Counted from the stretch's first letter, positions 55,296 through 63,332 are shown. The stretch: 64,000 nucleotides of DNA from Gabonibacter massiliensis (GCA_001487125.1 LN913013.1:1116001-1180000), one strand, 5' to 3'. Numbers and translations: made by a program. The notes: generated by a model from the sequence alone, not told the origin.

Positions 55296-56237
55296 CTATT
55301 TCATTATTGAATCCAGTTTATCAGCCAATTCAATAATATCGTCTTTCTTTGCTAATACCTCCAACCATTCAGAAGGAATAGTATCATAACCGTATATAAT
55401 ACCTGTCAATCCTCCTGTAATAGCACCCACGGTATTTGCATCATCTCCTAAATTCACTGCTTTTAAAACAGCATCTTTATAGTTAGTAGTGTTGAAGATA
55501 CACCACAAGCTGGCTTCCAATGTATCTATAACATATTCTGTAGAATAAATATCCTTCAATTCAATAGTTTTAAATTCTTCATAAGATAAACCAACTAACC
55601 TTTCAAAAGGAATACCTTCTTCAATAAACATATCTCTTTTCAAGAGTTGTAATATTGTTTGCTGCATGGTTTGGTAGGCTTTCTCTACTGATTGGAGGTT
55701 GATATACTGCATGGCAAATTCACATAATGCGATACAGGCTAAAATACTTCTTGGATGCCTGAGGGTTAATGATGATACTTCTCCTATTATCCTAAATCTT
55801 TCCTCTTCCTCCCTGTTAAGGATATAAGGTACTAATGGAAGAATTCTCATGAGTGATCCGTCACTGTTACCTCGTTTATTATCTATCCCTGCTACATGTG
55901 GAGATCCATTATTCCTTAAATTTACAATGGCAAAATAATTTATATAGTTTATATCAAATGTTTCGTTAGCTGGTGTCCAATAGTCTTCATACATCCATTT
56001 CGTGAACTTGTTGATAATATCATTTAGGTCATAACCATTACAAAGGGATTCTGCTAGACAAAAGGATAAAGAAGTATTGTCAGACCATGTACCTGCTGGT
56101 ACATTAAACCGATCGGGTCCTTCCATTGTCGTGATTGGATTTTTTGCTACAACTTCTCTATCTAAAAATTGAATTGGCAATCCCAAAGCATCACCTATGG
56201 CTGTTCCTAATAATATATCTTTATTTAAGTTATTCAT
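55296..56237 (-). CDS. ADP-ribosylglycohydrolase (DraG/ARH family)
   Basis: A 313-residue ADP-ribosylglycohydrolase. Metal and ADP-ribose motifs are GTAIGDALG at 11-19, GTWSDNTS at 49-56, NSDGSLMR near 126-133 and the C-terminal NLGDDANTVGAITGGLTGIIYG with the Asp-Asp-x-x-Thr metal site. These enzymes remove ADP-ribose from proteins or nucleic acids. No ADP-ribosyltransferase is encoded nearby. Its place beside MNT/HEPN suggests a role in toxin or phage-defence control, which is inference. Low GC and a hexamer repeat upstream set it apart. Confidence 0.88.
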   Translation of the reverse strand: MNNLNKDILLGTAIGDALGLPIQFLDREVVAKNPITTMEGPDRFNVPAGTWSDNTSLSFCLAESLCNGYDLNDIINKFTKWMYEDYWTPANETFDINYINYFAIVNLRNNGSPHVAGIDNKRGNSDGSLMRILPLVPYILNREEEERFRIIGEVSSLTLRHPRSILACIALCEFAMQYINLQSVEKAYQTMQQTILQLLKRDMFIEEGIPFERLVGLSYEEFKTIELKDIYSTEYVIDTLEASLWCIFNTTNYKDAVLKAVNLGDDANTVGAITGGLTGIIYGYDTIPSEWLEVLAKKDDIIELADKLDSIMK

Positions 56238-56268
56238 ACTCTATATGTCTATGAAGTCTATTTTACGA

Positions 56269-56298
56269 TATAAATATAAATATAAATATAAATATAAA
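56269..56298. repeat. Hexanucleotide tandem repeat (TATAAA)5 upstream of the ADP-ribosylglycohydrolase
   Basis: Five head-to-tail TATAAA units at 56269-56298, followed by a degenerate TATATATAAAT. It begins 32 bp upstream of the start codon. On the minus strand it reads TTTATA repeats, so TATATTTA appears repeatedly, close to the TAnnTTTG -7 element. Copy-number change could alter promoter spacing. Confidence 0.75.
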
Positions 56299-56404
56299 TA
56301 TATATAAATCCCAAATGAATTTTCTTACCCAAATTATGTTTTACTTTTTACAGATGGTCTGGAGTAGTTCATTTTTCCAAGAATCTTATTCCGAGGATTT
56401 TGGA

Positions 56405-57328
56405 TTACCTCTTCGTGATGCAAATAATCGCTAAATTTTTTATCTCTTCCTTTTTCTTACTCTTCGTCACCAAGTAAACACCGGCAAATACCAAAACCGC
56501 AGACAACAGTTTTTGTATCGAGAGTGTGTCCTGCCCGACAGCAATGGTGATTACGGACGCAACAATGGGCTGCACATAATTGTACATGCTGACCGTAGTG
56601 GGACGGATGTGTTTCAATGCCATCGGGATAATCATGAACGCAACGAACGTGGCTCCGAACAGCAGATAAAAGAGTGCGCACAGTTGCGTCATGTTGAAAG
56701 TTTCCCGATGGAATATGGGGACGTGCTGCACGTGCGGGAAACAAAACGGAGCGAGTACCAATGCGGAGAACAGAAACATCCATTTCATCATTGTCACGGA
56801 CGAATAGTGTCGGGACAAAGATTTGGACAAGACCAGATAGACAGAATACATCAACTGGTTCAGTAGCATCAAAGCATCTCCCCAAAGGCTATTGGTTCCG
56901 TTGGTGGTATGTACGGAGCTGAACACGAGCAACAGCCCTCCGCTTACGCCAAGAAATACGCCGAATGATTTTTTTGCCGTAATAGGTTCTTTGAGGACAA
57001 CGGCTGCCAGCAACAACACAAAAATAGGCACTGCGGTAGCGATAATGGAGGCATCGACAGGCGAAGAACTTTTCAACCCGACGACAAACAGCCATTGGTT
57101 GATGCCCACACCGCACAAGGCGCAGATGAAAAGTGTCATCAAATCTTTCGGCAGGACTTTTTCTTTCGGCATGAAGAGGGACACGCACCAGAACATTATG
57201 CAGGCGAAAATCGCCCGCATGATGGTAATCGCTTCCGGCGGCACATCCGAGGTCAGCAGGTATTTGAATACCGGCATACTGACACCGAACAGGATGTTTG
57301 CCGACAATATCAGAATATGTCCTTTCAT
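56405..57328 (-). CDS. EamA-family (DMT) transporter
   Basis: A 307-residue ten-helix drug/metabolite exporter. The ATG at 57328 is used; the longer open frame upstream overlaps the nitroreductase gene in another frame and is rejected. EamA repeats begin MKGHILILSANILFGVSMPVFK and, in the second half, NSLWGDALMLLNQLMYSVYLVLSK. The codon use is richer in G and C than in the MNT region. It lies 9 bp after the nitroreductase gene, so the two are probably one unit. Confidence 0.85.
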   Translation of the reverse strand: MKGHILILSANILFGVSMPVFKYLLTSDVPPEAITIMRAIFACIMFWCVSLFMPKEKVLPKDLMTLFICALCGVGINQWLFVVGLKSSSPVDASIIATAVPIFVLLLAAVVLKEPITAKKSFGVFLGVSGGLLLVFSSVHTTNGTNSLWGDALMLLNQLMYSVYLVLSKSLSRHYSSVTMMKWMFLFSALVLAPFCFPHVQHVPIFHRETFNMTQLCALFYLLFGATFVAFMIIPMALKHIRPTTVSMYNYVQPIVASVITIAVGQDTLSIQKLLSAVLVFAGVYLVTKSKKKEEIKNLAIICITKR

Positions 57329-57336
57329 ATTCCGGG

Positions 57337-57963
57337 TTACCAGAGGTTCGTATGTATCCGCTCCTCGACGTCGATTTCTTTTTGTTTGGGCAGAAAGGCG
57401 TTTTCCGCGGGATAACCCATCGTAAGCAGACAGGTGAACTCGTAGTCTTCGGGAGCACCGACAATCTCCTTGATTTTTTCCACTTCGTCGGCAACGGGAA
57501 TGTGGAACACGGTTCCCAATCCTTCGGCAGTGGCGGCGAGCAGCATGTTCTCCACGGCGCACCATGCCGAAGCGAAGTAGTTGAGCGAGCTTTGCTCTTT
57601 GGGTTGTAGTAGCGGACTTTGTTTCTGGCGGAAGAAGGGAAGGATCAGCAGGCCGCTCTGCATCAGCATACGCTGTTGCTTGGGCAGGGCATCGGCGAAC
57701 ATATCCATCTTGTCCTTATCGCCCGATTCATCCACTTCATGCACCAAATTTTTGAACGCTTCCATGTTTTTGGCAAGCGGCTCTATCACTTGGGCAATAT
57801 TCTTACGCCCGCGCACCACGATGAATTCAAGCTGGCGCAGGTGATCGTTCGTCGGGGCTTTGAATGCCGCACCGATTACTCTTTTAAGGATTTCATCACT
57901 TACTTCACGCTCGGAGTAGTCGCGATACGTGCGACGTTTCTCCAATACTTCGTATAATTCCAT
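57337..57963 (-). CDS. Nitroreductase-family oxidoreductase
   Basis: A 208-residue FMN-dependent nitroreductase. Features are RRTYRDYSEREVSDEILKRVIGAA (FMN phosphate contact), KAPTNDHLRQLEFIVV and the C-terminal GLGTVFHIPVADEVEKIKEIVG ... LLTMGYPAE. It could reduce nitro compounds or quinones. It is divergent from an AraC-type regulator, with which it shares a 130-bp promoter region, and co-linear with the EamA exporter, so a regulated detoxification cassette is likely. Confidence 0.88.
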   Translation of the reverse strand: MELYEVLEKRRTYRDYSEREVSDEILKRVIGAAFKAPTNDHLRQLEFIVVRGRKNIAQVIEPLAKNMEAFKNLVHEVDESGDKDKMDMFADALPKQQRMLMQSGLLILPFFRQKQSPLLQPKEQSSLNYFASAWCAVENMLLAATAEGLGTVFHIPVADEVEKIKEIVGAPEDYEFTCLLTMGYPAENAFLPKQKEIDVEERIHTNLW

Positions 57964-58093
57964 AACAATACGTTTTTAAGTTACATTTCTTGTTTCCGGT
58001 TGCAAAGTTACGTCGCTTCATTGTTTTGAATTTGTTTTATTGTTTCATATAATTGTCGTAAATTTGCAACTACATAAATTAAAGCAATTATTT
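57964..58093. promoter_or_regulatory. Divergent promoters between nitroreductase and AraC regulator
   Basis: Minus strand: TAACTTTG at 58003-58010 for the nitroreductase. Plus strand: TAAATTTG at 58059-58066 for the regulator. Both match TAnnTTTG, while their -33 elements are weak, fitting activator-dependent promoters. The gap is the natural site for AraC-type regulation. Confidence 0.6.
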
Positions 58094-58960
58094 ATGGAAG
58101 ATACAGCCATACCATACGAACTGCCCGAAACGGATAATCATTCGTTTTTCTTCATCGAACAACGGGTGGAGCCGAGCCTCGAAGCCAAGCTCCACCGGCA
58201 CGATGCGTGGGAATTGTACTATGTCGTTCATGGACAGGGCAACCGAATGGCAGGCGACACATTACAGCCTTTTGCGACAGGCGATGTGGCGTTGATTCCT
58301 CCGTCGATGCTTCATCGCTGGGAATACGCAGCCGACAATGTGGACGAGGACGGTTGTGTCCGTTATCTGATGGTGGCTTTCAGCCATTCATTGGTGGAGC
58401 GGTGCATGGAAGTATTTCCCGAATTGCGGAACAGACTGGCGGGCGTGATGTTTCCGACTGATGCGTTGAAGTTCGGACCGGAGAGCTCACGGACAATACG
58501 CAAGGCATTATCCGAAATAAACGGTATGGACGAACTGGGACGTTTAAGTGCAATGTTCCGTCTGCTTCCTGTCATTTTTACCTCGTCCGATCATATATTT
58601 GCAGGGAAACCGATGCGCATTGAGAAGGATGTTCGGCGTATGCAGCAGATTTGCGCATACGTGATGAAGCACTACGTTCATTCCATCGCGTTGGACGACA
58701 TTGCGGTGGAGGTGGGTATGAACCGTTCGGCGTTCTGCTCCTATTTCAAGCGGTGCAAGGGGATGACCTTTTCGCAGTTTGTCACGCAATACCGTTTGAA
58801 CACGGCTTGCGATTTGCTGAAACATTCGCAAAAAGGAGTGTCGGAAATATGCTATCTTGTAGGCTTCAACGACCTGCCGCATTTCGTGCGGGTCTTTACA
58901 AGTACAATTGGAATGTCGCCTTCCAAGTATAGAAAGCAATTCAAGGTTGGAAACAATTAA
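58094..58960 (+). CDS. AraC-family transcriptional regulator
   Basis: A 288-residue regulator. The ATG at 58094 lies 28 nt past a -7 element; an upstream in-frame ATG at 58040 overlaps that promoter. The N-terminal cupin (KLHRHDAWELYYVVHGQGNRMAG) binds an unknown effector. The C-terminal two-HTH domain (DDIAVEVGMNRSAFCSYFKRCKGMTFSQFV and EICYLVGFNDLPHFVRVFTSTIGMSPSKYRK) is complete. It probably controls the divergent nitroreductase/EamA genes. Confidence 0.9.
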   Translation: MEDTAIPYELPETDNHSFFFIEQRVEPSLEAKLHRHDAWELYYVVHGQGNRMAGDTLQPFATGDVALIPPSMLHRWEYAADNVDEDGCVRYLMVAFSHSLVERCMEVFPELRNRLAGVMFPTDALKFGPESSRTIRKALSEINGMDELGRLSAMFRLLPVIFTSSDHIFAGKPMRIEKDVRRMQQICAYVMKHYVHSIALDDIAVEVGMNRSAFCSYFKRCKGMTFSQFVTQYRLNTACDLLKHSQKGVSEICYLVGFNDLPHFVRVFTSTIGMSPSKYRKQFKVGNN

Positions 58961-58980
58961 ATACAATTCGAAAATCAGTG

Positions 58981-59017
58981 AAAAAGCCGCCTGAATTTAT
59001 CGTTCAAGCTGCTTTTT
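58981..59017 (+). terminator. Terminator after the AraC gene
   Basis: AAAAAGC (58981-58987) and GCTTTTT (59011-59017) close a hairpin with inner TGAA/TTCA pairing and mismatches between. The T-run is part of the stem. Confidence 0.55.
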
Positions 59018-59526
59018 GACGTTGGTTACCCATTTTATTGTTGAAGTTTATCGTATTATTTGTACGTTACTAGGAATATAGTTGTTCGCCCTCTTAAAAA
59101 AACATATTCATACCGTAATAGGATTCACTTTCATTGTTTCCAAATTCAAGAATAACCCGTGATGCTCAACCATACCATTACGAAACATCTTCCAGAGAAT
59201 ATTGCACTCGAGTTGCACCAACATGGAACTAACCAACAGGTCTTGTTTCTCCAATACCTCTACCAGTGAATCTACTGAACAACATTACAATAATTAAGAA
59301 GAGAAAAATCGAGACTTATAAGATTTATATAGGTTAGCTATTGAAACTGTGGTAAGAAAAAATAGCAGATAAATAAAAAGATACTATCTTTGTATAACAA
59401 TAAAGTGTTCTTCTGACTTAATGCAAAATACGGCGAATATGTGTGGTTCGCTCGTTTCTAAATCGTTATCTATTAAAGAGAGTAAATTCTATAATCAGCT
59501 TATATCAACCACAAAATAGGACTTAA
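59018..59526. other. Degenerate island region with ORF remnants
   Basis: About 500 bp without an intact gene. On the minus strand 59108-59284 is a 58-codon open frame (contains LVEVLEKQDLLV and LECNILWKMF, ends NPITV) without a clear start; it looks like a gene fragment that I cannot name. On the plus strand TATCTTTG (59385-59392) precedes a 32-codon ORF at 59421-59519 of doubtful reality. Confidence 0.35.
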
Positions 59527-60340
59527 ATGTCTTGCAACATAGCTTGTAATATCAGAATCGATACCTACTCAAATGCTAAAGCTTTCAATTCTTTATTGAC
59601 TCTACCTAATATTTTATGAATACGATTCTTCTTTTGCAAAGGAGTTTTATGCACATTAGCATCTAATATTGGGAAAAGATAAATTGCTTTCTTTCTATGA
59701 TAGGCATATTTATCAATTAAGTCTAAAGCATTACTATTTATCTTGAAATCTATTGCACCATGTGTTTTTTGCCTAGAATATAAAAGTCTACCTCTATCAA
59801 TATTATCCATTGTCAAATTAGCAATATCAGTAAAAGAAATACCTCCACTTAAATAGGAAAACATAAATACATCTCTGGCTAAAATTCTCCAGTATGTAGC
59901 TTGCTCCAAACCAGCTTTGACAATTTTCATCACATCCTCTTTAGATACCGCTCTCTTTTTTGTTGAAGTATCGAACTTGCTAATTTTAAATTCATTGAAA
60001 GGATAATATTTCTTGAATTCCTCTACAGTCTTATTCTTCAACTTTTCTCTTTTACTCTCCACCAGAGAAGATACCCTATATTCTTTTTGTTCCGCAATAA
60101 ATTCCAGTATCTGACGCTGATACTCAACTTGCTTATCCAAAATAATCTTCTCATTAATTCTTTATTAGGACATTTAGAGGTAGGTCTATTCTTTTCAATA
60201 TCCCAATATTTTGGCAAAATAGATACGCCTAAACTTAGATATTTTTTACGATTATCTTTAGATATTCGAAGCATCAAAGGGTGTTCCCCATTAGAAAGTG
60301 TTATAGATTTATAGCAAACAACTGATACAGAAGCATTCAT
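59527..60340 (-). pseudogene. Decayed tyrosine recombinase (island integrase)
   Basis: The start (MNASVSVVCYKSITLSNGEHPLMLRISKD, arm-binding domain) is typical of Bacteroides mobile-element integrases. The frame shifts by one base near 60140-60165, after SKCPNKEL. The second segment (DKQVEYQRQILEFI to LKALAFE) holds the core-binding domain and much of the catalytic domain but meets a stop at 59565. One further base shift recovers GIDSDITSYVARH at 59527-59565, the His-Arg region, after which homology ends. The catalytic Tyr is absent. It lies about 100 bp from intact tRNA-Pro, the expected place for the island integrase. Confidence 0.85.
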
Positions 60341-60441
60341 GTTAAATTTCTGGTTTAACTCTCGGTTTACTTTTACCAGCTAAACCTCCCAAAAATCACG
60401 ACAATAAAAAAACAGCTACTTTCGTAACTGTCTCATTTTCC
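60341..60441 (-). terminator. Spacer with a terminator-like hairpin for tRNA-Pro
   Basis: On the minus strand ACAGTTAC-GAAA-GTAGCTGT (about 60411-60430) is followed by TTTTTTTATTG. It lies just downstream of tRNA-Pro. It was brought by the island and replaces the original terminator that now lies near 53.58 kb. Confidence 0.65.
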
Positions 60442-60495
60442 GTCGGGGTGACAGGATTCGAACCTGCGACCCTCTGCTCCCAAAGCAGATGCGCT
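60442..60495 (-). repeat. Proximal attachment repeat within intact tRNA-Pro
   Basis: The 54-bp partner of 53604-53657, identical at every position. It covers the anticodon stem-loop to the 3' end of tRNA-Pro, so insertion keeps the tRNA gene functional. Confidence 0.9.
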
Positions 60496-60516
60496 ACCGG
60501 ACTGCGCTACGCCCCG
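60443..60516 (-). tRNA. trnP: tRNA-Pro (TGG anticodon)
   Basis: A 74-nt cloverleaf: acceptor CGGGGCG with CACCCCG, D-arm GCGCAGTCCGGTAGCGC, anticodon loop TTTGGGA giving TGG, T-loop TTCGAAT. The acceptor stem has a C6-A67 mismatch, also implied by the att copy at 53.6 kb. No CCA is encoded. It is the integration site of the island. Confidence 0.95.
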
Positions 60517-60707
<191 letters not shown>

Positions 60708-60718
60708 ATTTGCGGAGA

Positions 60719-60748
60719 CAAAAGTAGCGTTTTTTACCGTTCCCGCAA
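60719..60748 (-). promoter_or_regulatory. Consensus promoter for tRNA-Ser/tRNA-Pro
   Basis: TACTTTTG (60719-60726) with TTG 19 nt upstream (60746-60748), on the minus strand. The predicted start is within about 6 nt of the mature tRNA-Ser 5' end. Confidence 0.78.
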
Positions 60749-60797
60749 GTTTTTACGGGACTTTTTTATATATTTTTCGATTTAATCGCTAAATATT

Positions 60798-61259
60798 TCA
60801 CTTCATAGTCGTTTTTTCCGGTTTATTCCCCGGACATTTTCCCAACTTTTTCCACAACTGACGATGGAATTTCCGCTCTGCTTCCATCATTAACCACAAT
60901 TTACGGGCAGATAGCTCTTTTACGATTTTCTGATAATAGTCCCTTTTAAGGCTTTGCATTCGCTCTTCCGCTTTCAAGATCGTTTCGATATTGGTTTGTG
61001 CCTCTTTTTCCGTTATGTCCCCGGAAAACTTCGTTGCCAAATCACGAATGACATTTCCCGCTTCTCGAATTTTCTTTTGCATCTCGTTATACAAAGGCCA
61101 AAACTTAACGGCCTCTTCCGGAGTCAGGTTCATCTCTTGAGTAAAAAAAGCCACTTTCTGAGCCTCGAATTCCTTTCTTTTCTCCTCACTTAATTTTCCT
61201 TGCGCAAAAAGTGAGAACGTAATTCCCAACATTCCTATAATCAAACCTACTTTTTTCAT
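60798..61259 (-). CDS. Spy/CpxP-like periplasmic protein
   Basis: A 153-residue exported helical protein. The second ATG (61259) is chosen, with AGGG seven nt upstream; the first, at 61265, adds two residues. A signal peptide ends near SLFAQG. The mature part is nearly all charged helix with LTPEEAVKFWPLYNEMQ and KRDYYQKIVKELSARKLWLMMEAERKF, resembling the LTxxQ/Spy/CpxP or zinc-resistance sensor families. It lies 11 bp after a membrane protein and ECF sigma gene, so it is probably the periplasmic partner of that stress-signalling system. Confidence 0.72.
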   Translation of the reverse strand: MKKVGLIIGMLGITFSLFAQGKLSEEKRKEFEAQKVAFFTQEMNLTPEEAVKFWPLYNEMQKKIREAGNVIRDLATKFSGDITEKEAQTNIETILKAEERMQSLKRDYYQKIVKELSARKLWLMMEAERKFHRQLWKKLGKCPGNKPEKTTMK

Positions 61260-61270
61260 AAACATTCCCT

Positions 61271-61666
61271 TTAGTTACTCAATCTGATACCGTCAAAAAA
61301 ATATTTACCCATATCCACCTCTTGTGCCAAATACTCTATAATTTCTTCCTGGGTCGGATTAAAATCTTCGTCCAATTCGGTTTCGTGCAAACCGCTTTCA
61401 TCGGTCTTTACAATGCTGTTCCCCTCCCTCAGCAACCTTTTATTTTCATCCACAAAACGAGGAAAAATCCATTGGACAACGAAAATGGCAAACAGGAATG
61501 TTGCCGTCAACCCCAAGTAGGGTTTTACCATCTGTATATAACTCGTTTTCACCGGATGCTTCTCTTCCTCCACCCGATCCATGATCCGGGATTCCAACGT
61601 ATCGAAGTATCCCTCCGGAACCGCGAAAGGATTCTTTTTCTTATATTTATCATTCAAATCATCCAT
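61271..61666 (-). CDS. Small single-pass membrane protein, probable anti-sigma factor
   Basis: A 131-residue protein with an N-terminal cytoplasmic part (DLNDKYKKKNPFAVPEGYFDTLESRIMDRV), one transmembrane helix (about 50-70) and an acidic periplasmic part ending in IRLSN. Its place 21 bp after an ECF sigma gene and before a Spy-like gene suggests an anti-sigma role. No ZAS zinc motif is visible, so the assignment rests on context. Confidence 0.62.
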   Translation of the reverse strand: MDDLNDKYKKKNPFAVPEGYFDTLESRIMDRVEEEKHPVKTSYIQMVKPYLGLTATFLFAIFVVQWIFPRFVDENKRLLREGNSIVKTDESGLHETELDEDFNPTQEEIIEYLAQEVDMGKYFFDGIRLSN

Positions 61667-61687
61667 GATCGTTCATTTTAAGTCGTT

Positions 61688-62251
61688 TCAATATTCAAAT
61701 TCCTGCAATGTATCTGAAATTTTCAGACTCTCTTCTATTTTCTTTACCGCCATATGGTAGGTCGCTTTCAATGTCCCGACAGCAACATTCAAAATCTCTG
61801 CCATGTCTTCATACTTCATATCATCATAATATTTCATATTAAAGATCAGGCGCTGGCGTTCCGACAACCTTAAAACGGCTTTCTGCAATTCCCGTTGTAT
61901 ATCATCTCCGTCAAAATAAGGATCGCTTTCCAACCGATTTTCCAGCATTACTGTTATCTCTTCGGAATTACCGTAAGGTTTTCTTCGTTTTTCATTTAAA
62001 AAATTAATCGCTTCATTGGTAGCCACCTTATACATCCATGTAAATAATTTAGCTTCATAACGAAATTCCTCAATCCCTTTCCAGATTTTCACAAAAACAT
62101 TTTGCAAAATATCATTGCTATCCTCATGGCTGATCACGATTTTCCGGATATGCCAATACAGTCTTTCCCCGTACTCTTTTATCAGCATCCGAAATGCCTG
62201 ATCCTCTCCACGTTCAGAATGGAACAATTCTATTATCTCTTCATCACTCAT
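61688..62251 (-). CDS. ECF-type RNA polymerase sigma factor
   Basis: A 187-residue sigma-70 family factor lacking regions 1 and 3. Region 2 has NDILQNVFVKIWKGIEEFRYEAKLFTWMYKVATNEAINFL and region 4 has LSERQRLIFNMKYYDDMKYEDMAEILNVAVGTLKATYHMAVKKIEE. It heads a three-gene operon with a membrane protein and a Spy-like protein, pointing to envelope stress control. A palindrome ACCTTCGAAGGT (62300-62311) lies upstream. Confidence 0.92.
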   Translation of the reverse strand: MSDEEIIELFHSERGEDQAFRMLIKEYGERLYWHIRKIVISHEDSNDILQNVFVKIWKGIEEFRYEAKLFTWMYKVATNEAINFLNEKRRKPYGNSEEITVMLENRLESDPYFDGDDIQRELQKAVLRLSERQRLIFNMKYYDDMKYEDMAEILNVAVGTLKATYHMAVKKIEESLKISDTLQEFEY

Positions 62252-62299
62252 TAATCTACACTATATTATCTATACGCTTTTTTATTTGAGACAACAGAT

Positions 62300-62311
62300 A
62301 CCTTCGAAGGT
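62300..62311. promoter_or_regulatory. Perfect 12-bp palindrome upstream of the sigma factor gene
   Basis: ACCTTCGAAGGT is perfectly self-complementary. It lies 49 bp upstream of the sigma factor start and 17 bp beyond the end of the glycosyltransferase gene. It may be an operator or the loop of a weak mRNA-end hairpin for the glycosyltransferase; no T-tract follows. Confidence 0.4.
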
Positions 62312-62327
62312 TTATTATATCTCCCGA

Positions 62328-63332
62328 TTATTTTAACCTCAAATCCGAAAATTTCTTTTTCCCGAACAAGAAGTAGCCTATCACGATACTTTTCCCGTAT
62401 ACGCCTTTACAAACTACATTTTTTCTTTCCGGAACATATTTCGATTTTAGTCCATAGTAAGCGATATAAGCCCGATACACCGACCGGGCATTGGCAAATT
62501 CTCCTTTTAATAAAAAAAGAAAAGCAGCCAATAGATCGAACAGAAAACGAACGGTAAAAACCTTTAATCTATGCCCGCTTCCCAGATTCTTATACAGCAT
62601 TAATAAATTATTGCGGTAATTCAGGAACAATTTACGGGGATGATTCATAGGTAAGGACCCTCCGCCTAAATGAAAAACGACAGAATCTGGAATCACTTTC
62701 AACTGATATCCTTTGTTTTTCAAACGCCAGCAAAGATCGATCTCTTCCATATGGGCAAAGAACGTTTCGTCCAATCCGCCTGCATCCAAATACTCTTGCC
62801 GCCGAATACACAAAGCGGCACCCGTGGCCCAAAAAACCTCCATTACCTCATCGTATTGTCCGGTATCAGCTTCTACACTATCCAATATACGGCCCCGACA
62901 AAACGGAAACCCTAACCAATCGATAAAACCGCCACAAGCCCCGGCATATTCAAACCGATTTTTTTGGCGATAGGAACGAATTTTCGGTTGAACACCGACA
63001 ACATTCGGTTCTTTATCCAACAAGTCAATCAAAGGCTCTAACCATCCTTCTGTAACCGCCACGTCACTATTCAATAGAACGACGTATTCCGCCTCCACCT
63101 TTTCGATGACCCGGTTATATCCCCCAGCGAAACCATAATTACGATCCAACAAAATCCGTTTCACCCGAGGGAACTCCCGTTTCAATAACTCCACGGAGGC
63201 GTCGGTCGAACAATTATCCGCGACGATGATCTCTCCCAGCGCCACGTCAGTATTACGAATAACGGAAGGAAGAAATTCCCGCAATAATTTTTCCCCGTTC
63301 CAGTTCAATATGATAACTGCGACCTTATACAT
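62328..63332 (-). CDS. Glycosyltransferase family 2
   Basis: A 334-residue GT-A glycosyltransferase; the ATG at 63332 gives MYKVAVIILNWNG directly and an upstream ATG adds seven residues. Conserved features are VADNCSTDASVELL, YGFAGGYNRVIE, the DxD-like LLNSDVAV, and the acceptor region DEAFFAHMEEIDLCWRL-like FFAHMEEIDLCWRLKNKGY. It resembles rhamnosyltransferase-type enzymes acting on surface polysaccharides or peptidoglycan-linked lipids. The neighbouring acyltransferase suggests a cell-envelope role. Confidence 0.9.
   Translation of the reverse strand: MYKVAVIILNWNGEKLLREFLPSVIRNTDVALGEIIVADNCSTDASVELLKREFPRVKRILLDRNYGFAGGYNRVIEKVEAEYVVLLNSDVAVTEGWLEPLIDLLDKEPNVVGVQPKIRSYRQKNRFEYAGACGGFIDWLGFPFCRGRILDSVEADTGQYDEVMEVFWATGAALCIRRQEYLDAGGLDETFFAHMEEIDLCWRLKNKGYQLKVIPDSVVFHLGGGSLPMNHPRKLFLNYRNNLLMLYKNLGSGHRLKVFTVRFLFDLLAAFLFLLKGEFANARSVYRAYIAYYGLKSKYVPERKNVVCKGVYGKSIVIGYFLFGKKKFSDLRLK

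Larger units (their letters stand above)
53604..60495 (-). mobile_element. tRNA-Pro genomic island, about 6.8 kb
   Basis: A segment bounded by a 54-bp perfect direct repeat of the tRNA-Pro 3' part, with an integrase remnant beside the intact tRNA. Unit length (one repeat plus interior) is 6838 bp. Contents: HEPN pseudogene, two MNT genes, ADP-ribosylglycohydrolase, EamA exporter, nitroreductase, AraC regulator, an unassigned ORF fragment and a decayed tyrosine recombinase. The interior is more AT-rich than its flanks except 56.4-59.0 kb, so it looks mosaic. With the integrase broken it is probably immobile. Confidence 0.82.

Noticed and set aside
57329-57565. Arg-rich N-terminal extension of the EamA protein
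   Set aside because: It overlaps the nitroreductase coding sequence and has shadow-frame composition.
60140-60170. Programmed frameshift in the integrase
   Set aside because: No convincing slippery heptamer or downstream structure; a second shift and C-terminal loss indicate decay.
60741-60763. TCCCG/CGGGA hairpin with T-tract on the plus strand
   Set aside because: No plus-strand gene ends there; it probably reflects chance or minus-strand structure.
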